Assembly (NCBI RefSeq): GCF_031181555.1
Contig: NZ_JAPSKQ010000048.1
Span: forward strand, 3,555 to 39,850
Length of the DNA: 36,296 nucleotides
Direction: 5' to 3'
From: Streptomyces sp.
GTDB lineage: Bacteria > Actinomycetota > Actinomycetes > Streptomycetales > Streptomycetaceae
The translations under genes and the position numbers were made by a program. This document shows, piece by piece, positions 7,517-14,209 of this stretch; the first letter of the stretch is position 1, and every line of letters starts with the position of its first letter. The notes under the pieces were generated by a model. It ran no database searches. It was given only the letters and a program-made list of their open reading frames with translations, and was not told the origin of the DNA.

Positions 7517-8137
7517 ATGAAGATCACCAAGTACGGTCACGCGTGCGTGCGACTGGAGAACAACGGCCGGGCGATCGTCATCGACCCGGGCGTGATGACG
7601 CCCGAGCCCGATGCGGTGGCGGGAGCCGAGGCCGTCCTCATCACGCACGAGCACTTCGACCACTTCGACCCGGAAGGCTTGCGCGGATCCCGGGCGGCCG
7701 TCTACACCTGCGCCGGAGTCGCCCGGCACCTGAGCGGGTCCGCCGAACGTGTGCGGGTGGTCCGCGGGGGCGACCACTTCTCCGTCGCGGGTTTCGAGGT
7801 GGCGGTGGTGGGTGACAAGCATCACTTCAGTCACCCGGACGTGCCGCCCGTCGACAACGTCGGTTTCCTGGTCGACGGGGAGGTCCTCCATCCGGGCGAT
7901 GCCCTGACGGTGACCGACGCACCCACGCTCCTGCTGCCCGGGCAGGCGCCGTGGCTGACGGTGCCCGACATGATCGGCTACCTCCGCCGTACGGCACCGC
8001 TCCGTGCCTACGCCATTCACGACGGGCTCCTCAACGACTGGGGTCTGAAGGTCCTGGACGACGTCCTGGCCATCGAGGCCGAACGGGCGGGCGCCGACAT
8101 CCGGCGGCTCCGCCCCGGTGAGAGCGTCGACGTGTGA
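7517..8137 (+). CDS. Metallo-beta-lactamase-fold hydrolase (UPF0173/UlaG-like)
   Basis: A 206-aa zinc hydrolase. It begins with the KITKYGHACVRLE strand typical of the UPF0173/UlaG branch and carries the metal motif THEHFDHFD, with His44, His46, Asp48 and His49 as ligands. Further His residues around DKHHFSH and HDG near the C-terminus complete the site. No signal peptide. It is divergent from the carboxylesterase and ends 265 bases before the GlxA-type regulator. A weak AGGG site precedes the ATG. The substrate is unknown; lactones and phosphodiesters are cut by relatives. Confidence 0.87.
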   Translation: MKITKYGHACVRLENNGRAIVIDPGVMTPEPDAVAGAEAVLITHEHFDHFDPEGLRGSRAAVYTCAGVARHLSGSAERVRVVRGGDHFSVAGFEVAVVGDKHHFSHPDVPPVDNVGFLVDGEVLHPGDALTVTDAPTLLLPGQAPWLTVPDMIGYLRRTAPLRAYAIHDGLLNDWGLKVLDDVLAIEAERAGADIRRLRPGESVDV

Positions 8138-8326
8138 CGCGGACAGCGGTCAGCCGGCGCGGTCCCGTGCCGATGAAGTCCGGTGCAGGACGGCTGCCCG
8201 TGGCCGGACCACCGTGCACGCGGGCGGGCAAAACCGCTGCCCTCACGACACGGCACGTGCGTCCGGCAGGCCGCCAAGTACCGGTGGCCGTTCCGCGGGA
8301 CGCTCCCGACCGGCCTCGCGCCCGTA

Positions 8327-8340
8327 TGCACGATCGTGCA
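8327..8340. promoter_or_regulatory. 14-bp palindrome upstream of GlxA-type regulator
   Basis: TGCACGATCGTGCA is a perfect palindrome lying 49 to 62 bp upstream of the -10 box of the following regulator gene. It is different in sequence from the second inverted repeat next to it, so two separate regulators may act here. Confidence 0.55.
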
Positions 8341-8349
8341 CGCGACCCG

Positions 8350-8375
8350 TCGGCGGAAATGGCCGTTTCCGCCGA
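8350..8375. promoter_or_regulatory. 10-6-10 inverted repeat over the -35 region
   Basis: Perfect arms TCGGCGGAAA and TTTCCGCCGA are separated by six bases. The right arm ends 13 bases before the TAGGCT -10 box, so it covers the -35 position. This placement is that of a repressor or autoregulatory site for the GlxA-type regulator. Confidence 0.65.
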
Positions 8376-8388
8376 ACGAGCCTGCGTC

Positions 8389-8394
8389 TAGGCT
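8389..8394 (+). promoter_or_regulatory. -10 box, leaderless-type promoter
   Basis: TAGGCT eight bases before the ATG at 8403. The distance predicts transcription starting at or next to the start codon. No -35 consensus; the inverted repeat occupies that position. Confidence 0.6.
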
Positions 8395-8402
8395 CCGTTG
8401 AC

Positions 8403-9350
8403 ATGCATGTAGTTGCGGTCCTCGCGCTCGACGGGGTGTCGGCCTTCGACCTCTCCATCCCCTGCCAGGTGTTCGCCTTCGCGACCCGCCCTGACGGCTC
8501 GCCGACCTACGAAGTGCGTGTCTGCGCCGATCGGTCCGTGACCGCGTCGGCCGGCCCGTCGGCACCGTTCCGGCTCTCCTCCTCGTACGGCTTGGACGAC
8601 GTCCGTGCCGCGGACACCGTCATCGTCCCCGGCGTCCCCGCCGACCGCGTCCCGAGTCCGCGCGCGGTCCGGGTGCTGCGGGACGCGGCGGCCCGCGGAG
8701 CCCGGATCGCATCCATCTGCACGGGAGCCTTCGTCCTCGCTCACGCCGGGCTCCTCGAGGGGCGGCGCGCGACGACGCACTGGCGGTTCGCCGACGCGCT
8801 GGCCGAACGGTGCCCGGACACCCACGTCGACCCGTCAGTGCTCTACGTCGACGACGGGCAGGTGCTCACCTCGGCCGGGATCGCCGCCGGCCTCGATCTG
8901 TGTCTGCACATGGTCCGTGTCGACCACGGTGCGGCCACCGCGGCCCATGTCGCGCGGATGCTGGTGATGCCGCCTCAGCGAACCGGTGGCCAGGCGCAGT
9001 TCATCGAGTACCGCACACCCCAGTACGACTCCTCGGACCTCGGTCCCACGCTGCAGTGGATGCGGGAGAAGCTCGGCGAACCCCTCAGCCTCGCCGACAT
9101 CGCCGCCCACGCCATGATGAGCCGGCGCAGCCTGGCGCGGCACTTCCGCGCCCAGACGGGCACCACGCCGTTGCGCTGGCTGCTCGCCCAGCGCGTCCAG
9201 CGCGCCCGGGAACTGCTGGAGACGACGTCGCTGCCTCTGACGAGGGTGGCGGAGGCGACCGGGTTCGGATCCCTCGAAACCCTCCGCCACCACTTCACCC
9301 GCCAGGTCGGCACGACGCCCTCCGCCTACCGGGCGGCCTTCCGCGGATGA
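8403..9350 (+). CDS. GlxA-family transcriptional regulator (DJ-1/PfpI + AraC HTH)
   Basis: A 315-aa fusion regulator. Residues 1-190 form a DJ-1/PfpI domain with the AFDLSIPCQVF segment (Asp16) and a nucleophile-elbow-like SICTGAF (Cys106). Residues about 215-315 form the AraC double helix-turn-helix (SLADIAAHAMMSRRSLARHF; VAEATGFGSLETLRHHF). ATG at 8403 is supported by the -10 box; upstream frame extension to 8118 runs over the palindromes. It precedes three DJ-1/PfpI genes on the same strand, so its sensor domain resembles the enzymes it probably controls. The elbow Cys is kept, so ligand binding or covalent sensing is possible (inference). Confidence 0.9.
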   Translation: MHVVAVLALDGVSAFDLSIPCQVFAFATRPDGSPTYEVRVCADRSVTASAGPSAPFRLSSSYGLDDVRAADTVIVPGVPADRVPSPRAVRVLRDAAARGARIASICTGAFVLAHAGLLEGRRATTHWRFADALAERCPDTHVDPSVLYVDDGQVLTSAGIAAGLDLCLHMVRVDHGAATAAHVARMLVMPPQRTGGQAQFIEYRTPQYDSSDLGPTLQWMREKLGEPLSLADIAAHAMMSRRSLARHFRAQTGTTPLRWLLAQRVQRARELLETTSLPLTRVAEATGFGSLETLRHHFTRQVGTTPSAYRAAFRG

Positions 9351-9388
9351 GCGCATCCCCCGGACGGCTTGGCCGTATCTTGCGCACC

Positions 9389-9436
9389 ATGGGCACGCAC
9401 GCCGGTGCCGTCGGCCGACGGCCGCCGGAAGACTGA
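9389..9436 (+). CDS. Possible 15-aa leader peptide
   Basis: A short frame MGTHAGAVGRRPPED begins with an ATG 7 bases after a TATCTT -10 box (9376-9381) and stops just before a hairpin. It contains a 16-bp perfect palindrome at 9407-9422 (GCCGTCGG and its complement). No -35 is apparent. It could be a leaderless leader peptide controlling the downstream genes or merely a chance frame. Confidence 0.3.
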   Translation: MGTHAGAVGRRPPED

Positions 9437-9445
9437 ACGCGTTTC

Positions 9446-9470
9446 CGCGTCCCGGCCCCGCCGGGACGCG
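9446..9470 (+). terminator. Hairpin upstream of first PfpI gene
   Basis: Perfect 11-bp stem CGCGTCCCGGC / GCCGGGACGCG with a 3-base loop. It lies between the GlxA regulator (stop 9350) and the ribosome site at 9485-9490. It may end the regulator transcript or act as an attenuator with the mini-ORF in front of it. Confidence 0.6.
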
Positions 9471-9497
9471 CCGCCACGTCTTCACGGAGGCCTGTTC

Positions 9498-10148
9498 ATG
9501 CCGTCCCCGTCCGGAAACAGCACAGCGACCCCGCCGGCCGGCTCCCGCCCCTCGCGGCGGCTGAGTGTGCACACCGTGCTCTACGACGGTGTCGAGGAGC
9601 AGGACTTCGCCGGTCACGTGGAGGTGTTCGGCATCGTCGGGGAGGAACGGCTCGCACAGTCCTTCGTCACCGTGGACGGTGCCCGCCGGGTGAGGACGTC
9701 CGCCGGGATGGAGATCGTGTGCCGGACCCCCTGGTCACCCCGCTCGGCCGACGTGATCATCGTTCCCGGCGGAGGGTACGGCGACGGCTCCGGGCTTCAG
9801 CGGGAAGTCCGGCGCGGTGTCCTGCCCGGTGCGCTGGCGGCGGCCCGGAGGGACGGGCTCGTGCTCGGGGCCGTGTGCACGGGCACCATGCTGCTGTCCG
9901 CCGCCGGTCTCACCGCCGGCCGCCCCTGCACCACACACCACATCGCCCTGGACGACCTGCGGGCACAGGGCGGACTCGTGGCCGCCGGCCGGGTCGTCGA
10001 CGACGGCGACCTCGTCACGTGCGGAGGCGTCACCTCCGGAATCGACCTGGGGCTCTGGCTTCTCGAGCGGTTCTTCGGCGTGGACACCGCCCTCTTCGCC
10101 GAGGAGGTCCTCGAATACGAACGCCGGGGGACCGTGAACCTGGCGTGA
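9498..10148 (+). CDS. DJ-1/PfpI family protein, isonitrile-hydratase-like (copy 1)
   Basis: A 216-aa member of the DJ-1/PfpI superfamily closest in motif pattern to isonitrile hydratase (InhA): EEQDFAGHVEVF with Asp36, IIVPGGGY, and the nucleophile elbow GAVCTGTMLLSAAG with Cys127-Thr128. InhA uses an equivalent Asp, Cys and Thr to hydrate R-NC to an N-formamide. ATG at 9498 has GGAGG 7 bases upstream; the first 20 residues are a Ser/Pro-rich tail without a clear signal peptide. Copy 3 is its nearest paralogue in this window (shared TAGRPCTTHH-like and VVDDGDLVT blocks). Function as an isonitrile hydratase is inferred from kept residues; a protease-like or chaperone role is possible. Confidence 0.85.
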   Translation: MPSPSGNSTATPPAGSRPSRRLSVHTVLYDGVEEQDFAGHVEVFGIVGEERLAQSFVTVDGARRVRTSAGMEIVCRTPWSPRSADVIIVPGGGYGDGSGLQREVRRGVLPGALAAARRDGLVLGAVCTGTMLLSAAGLTAGRPCTTHHIALDDLRAQGGLVAAGRVVDDGDLVTCGGVTSGIDLGLWLLERFFGVDTALFAEEVLEYERRGTVNLA

Positions 10149-10230
10149 CACCGCCGCGCCCGCTCGCCGGGCACCGTCCCGCTTCGCCCACGCCCCCGCC
10201 GGCCTGCCACGCGACACCGAGGGATTCCCC

Positions 10231-10839
10231 ATGACCACGTACGGCATCGTGCTCTTCCCCACCGCCGAGGAACTCGACTTCGTCGGCCCGTTCGAAGTCT
10301 TCGCCACGTCCGCGGGTCTGCGCGACGGGGCCGACACCGCCCTGCTCGTCGCCGAGCGCGGTGACCCGGTCCGCTGCACCAACGGCATGCGCGTCCTGCC
10401 CGACCACACCTTCGACGACCATCCGCCGCTGGACGTGCTGCTCGTCCCGGGCGGTTCCGGCGCCCGGGAGACCGAGCCGCACAACGCGCGCATGACCGAC
10501 TGGCTCGCCGACCGCGCCGCACGGGCCGACTGGGTCGTCGGCGTCTGCACCGGCGCCTTCCTCCTCCACGCCGCCGGCCCGGCCCGCGGCCGTCGCGTGG
10601 CCACCCACTGGCAGTACGAGGAGGCGCTCGCGGCGCGCGGCGACGTCACCGTCGTGTCCGACGCCCGCTACGTCGTCGACGGCCGGCTGCTCACCAGCCA
10701 GGGCGTCTCCGCCGGCATCGACAGCGCGCTCTGGCTCGTCGGACACCTGCACGGCCGCGACCACGCGCGTTCGGTACGGCGCGCCCTCCAGTACGAGCCG
10801 GCGCCCCCGTACCTCGCGGACGAGCCACTCGCCCGCTGA
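10231..10839 (+). CDS. DJ-1/PfpI family protein, isonitrile-hydratase-like (copy 2)
   Basis: A 202-aa cytoplasmic DJ-1/PfpI protein with AEELDFVGPFEVF (Asp16), LLVPGGSG, and VGVCTGAFLLHAAG (Cys106-Thr107). It has the THWQYEEAL segment also seen as THWRFADAL in the GlxA regulator, so it belongs to a slightly different subgroup from copies 1 and 3. ATG at 10231 has GAGGGA upstream. It lies 82 bases after copy 1 and 50 bases before copy 3, consistent with one transcript. Confidence 0.88.
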   Translation: MTTYGIVLFPTAEELDFVGPFEVFATSAGLRDGADTALLVAERGDPVRCTNGMRVLPDHTFDDHPPLDVLLVPGGSGARETEPHNARMTDWLADRAARADWVVGVCTGAFLLHAAGPARGRRVATHWQYEEALAARGDVTVVSDARYVVDGRLLTSQGVSAGIDSALWLVGHLHGRDHARSVRRALQYEPAPPYLADEPLAR

Positions 10840-10889
10840 CGGAACGACACATCGATCCCCCGTTCCCCCTCACGAGAAGAGACACCCCC

Positions 10890-11624
10890 GTGAACCGACG
10901 TACCCTGCTGCGCACCGCGACCGTCCTGTCGGCCGCGGGTCTCACGACCGGCGCCGCCCTCGATGCGGCCGCCGCGACCGGCTCGTCCCCGCGCCGCTCC
11001 CGTGGCCCGCTCCGTGTGCACGTCGTACTGTTCCAGGGCGTGGAGGAACTCGACCTCGCCGCCCCCTACGAAGTGCTCTCCGCCTCCGATCACTTCACCG
11101 ACCGCGACGTCGAGGTGAGCTACGTCACCCTGGACGGCCGCCGCACGATCACCGCCGCCTTCGGTACCACCCTCCGCGTCGACCAGGGCTGGGCCCCGGA
11201 GAAGGCGGACCTCCTCGTCGTCCCCGGTGGTGGGTACGCGCGCAAGGAGGATCCCGGGGTCTGGGCGGAGATCCGGCGCGGCGCCCTGCCCCGCGCCCTG
11301 GCCGAGGCGCGCCGGCCGGGACTGACCATCGCCGCCCTGTGCACCGGCGTGATGCTGCTCTCCGCCGCCGGCATCACCCGCGGCCGTCCCTGCACGACCC
11401 ACCACAGGGCACGCGCCGACCTCGAACAGCAGGGGGGCCTGCTGAAGAACGCGCGCGTCGTCGACGACGGCGACCTGGTGACCGCCGGTGGCGTCACCTC
11501 AGGCCTCGACCTCGCACTGTGGCTGGTCCGCCGTGAACTGGGCGTTGACGCCGCGCTGGGGCTGGAAGCCATGCTGGAGTACGAGGCCCGCGGAACGGTC
11601 TGGACGTCCGCCCCGAACTCCTGA
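10890..11624 (+). CDS. DJ-1/PfpI family protein with Tat-like leader (copy 3)
   Basis: A 244-aa DJ-1/PfpI protein starting with GTG. The N-terminus NRRTLLRT followed by a hydrophobic Ala/Gly-rich stretch to about residue 30 looks like a twin-arginine export signal. The domain then shows VEELDLAAPYEVL (Asp55), VVPGGGY, and AALCTGVMLLSAAG (Cys151-Thr152). A GAGAAGAGA ribosome site precedes the GTG. If exported, it would act outside the membrane while copies 1 and 2 act inside. Export is inferred from the leader; cleavage site not certain. Confidence 0.86.
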   Translation: MNRRTLLRTATVLSAAGLTTGAALDAAAATGSSPRRSRGPLRVHVVLFQGVEELDLAAPYEVLSASDHFTDRDVEVSYVTLDGRRTITAAFGTTLRVDQGWAPEKADLLVVPGGGYARKEDPGVWAEIRRGALPRALAEARRPGLTIAALCTGVMLLSAAGITRGRPCTTHHRARADLEQQGGLLKNARVVDDGDLVTAGGVTSGLDLALWLVRRELGVDAALGLEAMLEYEARGTVWTSAPNS

Positions 11625-11695
11625 CGGACAGCGGTGGCCCTGCCGGTGTGCGCACCACCGTCACGGCGCGGCCGGGGCACTCTCGCCGGAGCGGC

Positions 11696-11701
11696 TAGAG
11701 T
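11696..11701 (+). promoter_or_regulatory. -10 box for VapB-like gene
   Basis: TAGAGT 29 bases before the ATG at 11731, giving a short untranslated leader that contains the GGGGAG ribosome site. No clear -35. Confidence 0.45.
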
Positions 11702-11730
11702 CCGGGCACGACGTGACGAAGGGGAGAGCC

Positions 11731-11931
11731 ATGGCCAAGGTCAACATCAGTCTCGATGCCGATTTGGTGGTGGAAGTGATGGTGCTTGCCGGCGTGGGAT
11801 CGCCCCAGGACGCCGTCGAGCTGGTCGTCCGCGACTACATCGCCCGTGGCCATCGCACGGAGGCGCGCACGGAACTCAAGGACCAGAGCCTGCGTGAGGT
11901 CGACGCCAAACCGCAGGAGTCGCAGGGCTGA
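11731..11931 (+). CDS. VapB-like antitoxin (DUF2191-type), apparently orphan
   Basis: A 66-aa protein with a ribbon-helix-helix-like N-terminus (KVNISLDADLVVEVM), then AVELVVRDYIARGHR and a charged tail, which fits the VapB/DUF2191 antitoxin group. ATG follows GGGGAGAGCC. No PIN-domain toxin follows: the next gene is a large MuiA-like protein after 188 bases, and the gene before is a PfpI protein. The family assignment is from pattern only, so a stand-alone DNA-binding regulator is also possible. Confidence 0.68.
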   Translation: MAKVNISLDADLVVEVMVLAGVGSPQDAVELVVRDYIARGHRTEARTELKDQSLREVDAKPQESQG

Positions 11932-12078
11932 TCATCCGCAGCGTCCGTCGGGAAGGGCCGCGGGTGGCGGCGCCGGTCAGCCGGGAGCCGTGGGCGAAGC
12001 CGTCCTCGCGGCCGTCGGCCGGCCGGTGTCCGCCCGGTAGACCCCGGGCTCGACGAGGGCCGGCGGCGTGTCCGAGCG

Positions 12079-12084
12079 TAGGCT
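12079..12084 (+). promoter_or_regulatory. -10 box for MuiA-like pair
   Basis: TAGGCT, 35 bases before the ATG at 12120; same hexamer as in two leaderless promoters of this window. No convincing -35. Confidence 0.45.
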
Positions 12085-12119
12085 TTCCTCGGCACGGACA
12101 CGGCTGGGCGGGAGAGCAC

Positions 12120-14201
12120 ATGGCGGCTGGGACAGCCCGGGGATGGGCATCGACACTGGATTCGGTGGTGGTGTACGCGCAGGGTGCGCTCTGCCGCCGC
12201 CTGGCCCGGGGCAGGGTGCCGGCGGACGGACGCGTGCGGGTGACGGGGCTGCCCCGCTCGATGGATCCGGGCTCGCTGCGGGCGCGTGTCGTGAGTACCC
12301 CCGGGGTGCGCGTCGTCGAGGCTCGGACGGAGGTCGGGGCCGAGCCGCTCGACACCGGCACGCCCGACGGGTTGCAGCGCGAAGTGGAGCGGCTGAACGA
12401 GGAGTTCGCGGCGGTGCGGGACCGCCGGGACCGGCAGCTGGGTCTGATCGAGGAGGTCGGGGCCCTGCGCCCGGTGCCGCCGGCCCGCAGGCGGGACGAT
12501 CCGCACCGTCGCACCCCGGTCGACGCGTGGCTGGAGCTCGCGGACTTCGTCGACGAGCGGTTGACCGGGCTGCACGGCCGGCTCCTCGAACTGGAGGAGG
12601 AGCTGCGCCGGGTCGAGCACGAGCTCACCGTCGCCGTGGACAGGCTCTCCCGTGCCTCCACCGACGCGCCGTCGGCGCACGTGGCGACCGCGGTGTGCGC
12701 GGTCCTGACCCTCGACGGCGCGGGTGACACGGAGGTGGCGGTGGAGGTGGAGTACGGGGTGCCCGGAGCCGTCTGGGTGCCGGCCTACCGCCTCACCCGC
12801 CGTCAGGGCGACGGCGACGGACGTCTGGTGCTGCGCGCGTCGGTCGCCCAGCGCACCGGCGAGGACTGGACCGGTGTGCGCATCGCCCTGGCCACCGCCG
12901 ACCTGCGGCGCCGCACCGACCTGCCCCGGCTCCGCTCGGTCCGGATCGGACGCCGTCAGCCCGCTCCCGCGCCTTCGGGCTGGCGCGAGCCCCCGGCGGG
13001 GCTGGCCGACCTGTTCGCCGGGTACGACACGGCAGGCCCTCGCCCTGACACGAACGCGGCGCCCGCGGTCGCCGGGGCCGGTTCCGCGTACGGTCCCCTG
13101 CCGCCGGCACCGGCGCGTCACGGCGGGCCGCCCACTGCGCTCCCGGTCCCCGGCGGCGCCGAGGGCCTCTCCCTCGAGGCCTTCGGCGGCAAAGCCGCCG
13201 GCCTCGTGCCGCCGTCCCCGTCCCCACCGGGCGGCAGGCCGCGTACCGGCGGCAGGCCCGCCGCGGCTCCCGCCGCCCTGGCACCGGCAGCCCCGGGCCG
13301 GGCTGCGCCGCCCCCGGCGTCCGCGGCCCCCGCGCCGCCACCGCCTGCGGCACCCGCGGCCGGGCCGCCGCAGCCGAGCGGCGCCGAGCTCGACTACACC
13401 GCGCTCGTCCTGTGCGGGCCCGACGAGCAGGACGGCCGGCGGGGCCGGCTGTTTCCGGGCTCCGACTTCGACCCGGTGACGGCCGAGTACCGCCGCCGCG
13501 CCGAGAAGGTGGCCGCGCTGCCCCTGCCGGGACACGCCGTGCGGCCCCGCGAGTCGGCGGGCTCCTTCGACCACCGATTCGATGCCGCGGCCCCCGCCGA
13601 CATTCCCTCGGACGGCACCTGGCACACCGTCACCGTCGGCGAGATCCCGGTCGGTCTGCGCACCGAGTACGTCTGTGTGCCGTCCGTGGAGCAGGTCGTG
13701 TACACGACGCTGGTGCTCTCCAACGCCACCGATCAAGCCCTGCTGGCCGGCCCGGTGGAGGTCACCGTGGACGAGGACTTCCTGCTGACCTCCTCCTTGC
13801 CCACGCTCGCCCCCGGTGGTGTGTGCCGGGTGGGGCTCGGGCCGGCCGAGGCCATCGGGGTCACCCGCCGTACGAACCTGCACGAGTCGACCTCGGGTCT
13901 GCGCAACAACATCACCGTGCTCGACCACCGCGTCCATGTGGAGCTGGCCAACCGGCTCGCGGTGCCCGTCACCGTCGAGGTGCGCGAGCGGGTACCGGTC
14001 ACCTCCGACACAGACGTCCGGATCGAGGAACGAGCCGACTGGACGGCACCCGAGGACGGCGCGGAAGGGGAGCATCACGCGCCGGGCACCCGGCTGTGGC
14101 GGATCGAGCTGCCCGCCGGCGGCACCGCCGCTCTCGACGGCGGCTACGAGATCCGTATCCCGGCCGGCAAGGCCCTGACCGGCGGCAACCGCAGGAGCTG
14201 A
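12120..14201 (+). CDS. MuiA-like DUF4139 protein with Pro/Ala linker (copy 1)
   Basis: A 693-aa protein of the mucoidy-inhibitor A family. Parts in order: a beta-rich N-terminal DUF4140-type domain (to about residue 90), a long charged coiled-coil (about 80-180), a beta domain with YGVPGAVWVPAYRL, a Pro/Ala/Gly low-complexity linker (about 280-420), and a C-terminal DUF4139 domain with TEYVCVPSVEQVVYTTLVLSNAT-type strands and ending in a beta-rich tail. No signal peptide or membrane segment. ATG at 12120 has GGGAG. The next gene is a shorter paralogue 8 bases later. The molecular role of the family is not established. Confidence 0.82.
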   Translation: MAAGTARGWASTLDSVVVYAQGALCRRLARGRVPADGRVRVTGLPRSMDPGSLRARVVSTPGVRVVEARTEVGAEPLDTGTPDGLQREVERLNEEFAAVRDRRDRQLGLIEEVGALRPVPPARRRDDPHRRTPVDAWLELADFVDERLTGLHGRLLELEEELRRVEHELTVAVDRLSRASTDAPSAHVATAVCAVLTLDGAGDTEVAVEVEYGVPGAVWVPAYRLTRRQGDGDGRLVLRASVAQRTGEDWTGVRIALATADLRRRTDLPRLRSVRIGRRQPAPAPSGWREPPAGLADLFAGYDTAGPRPDTNAAPAVAGAGSAYGPLPPAPARHGGPPTALPVPGGAEGLSLEAFGGKAAGLVPPSPSPPGGRPRTGGRPAAAPAALAPAAPGRAAPPPASAAPAPPPPAAPAAGPPQPSGAELDYTALVLCGPDEQDGRRGRLFPGSDFDPVTAEYRRRAEKVAALPLPGHAVRPRESAGSFDHRFDAAAPADIPSDGTWHTVTVGEIPVGLRTEYVCVPSVEQVVYTTLVLSNATDQALLAGPVEVTVDEDFLLTSSLPTLAPGGVCRVGLGPAEAIGVTRRTNLHESTSGLRNNITVLDHRVHVELANRLAVPVTVEVRERVPVTSDTDVRIEERADWTAPEDGAEGEHHAPGTRLWRIELPAGGTAALDGGYEIRIPAGKALTGGNRRS

Positions 14202-14209
14202 CACACCCC

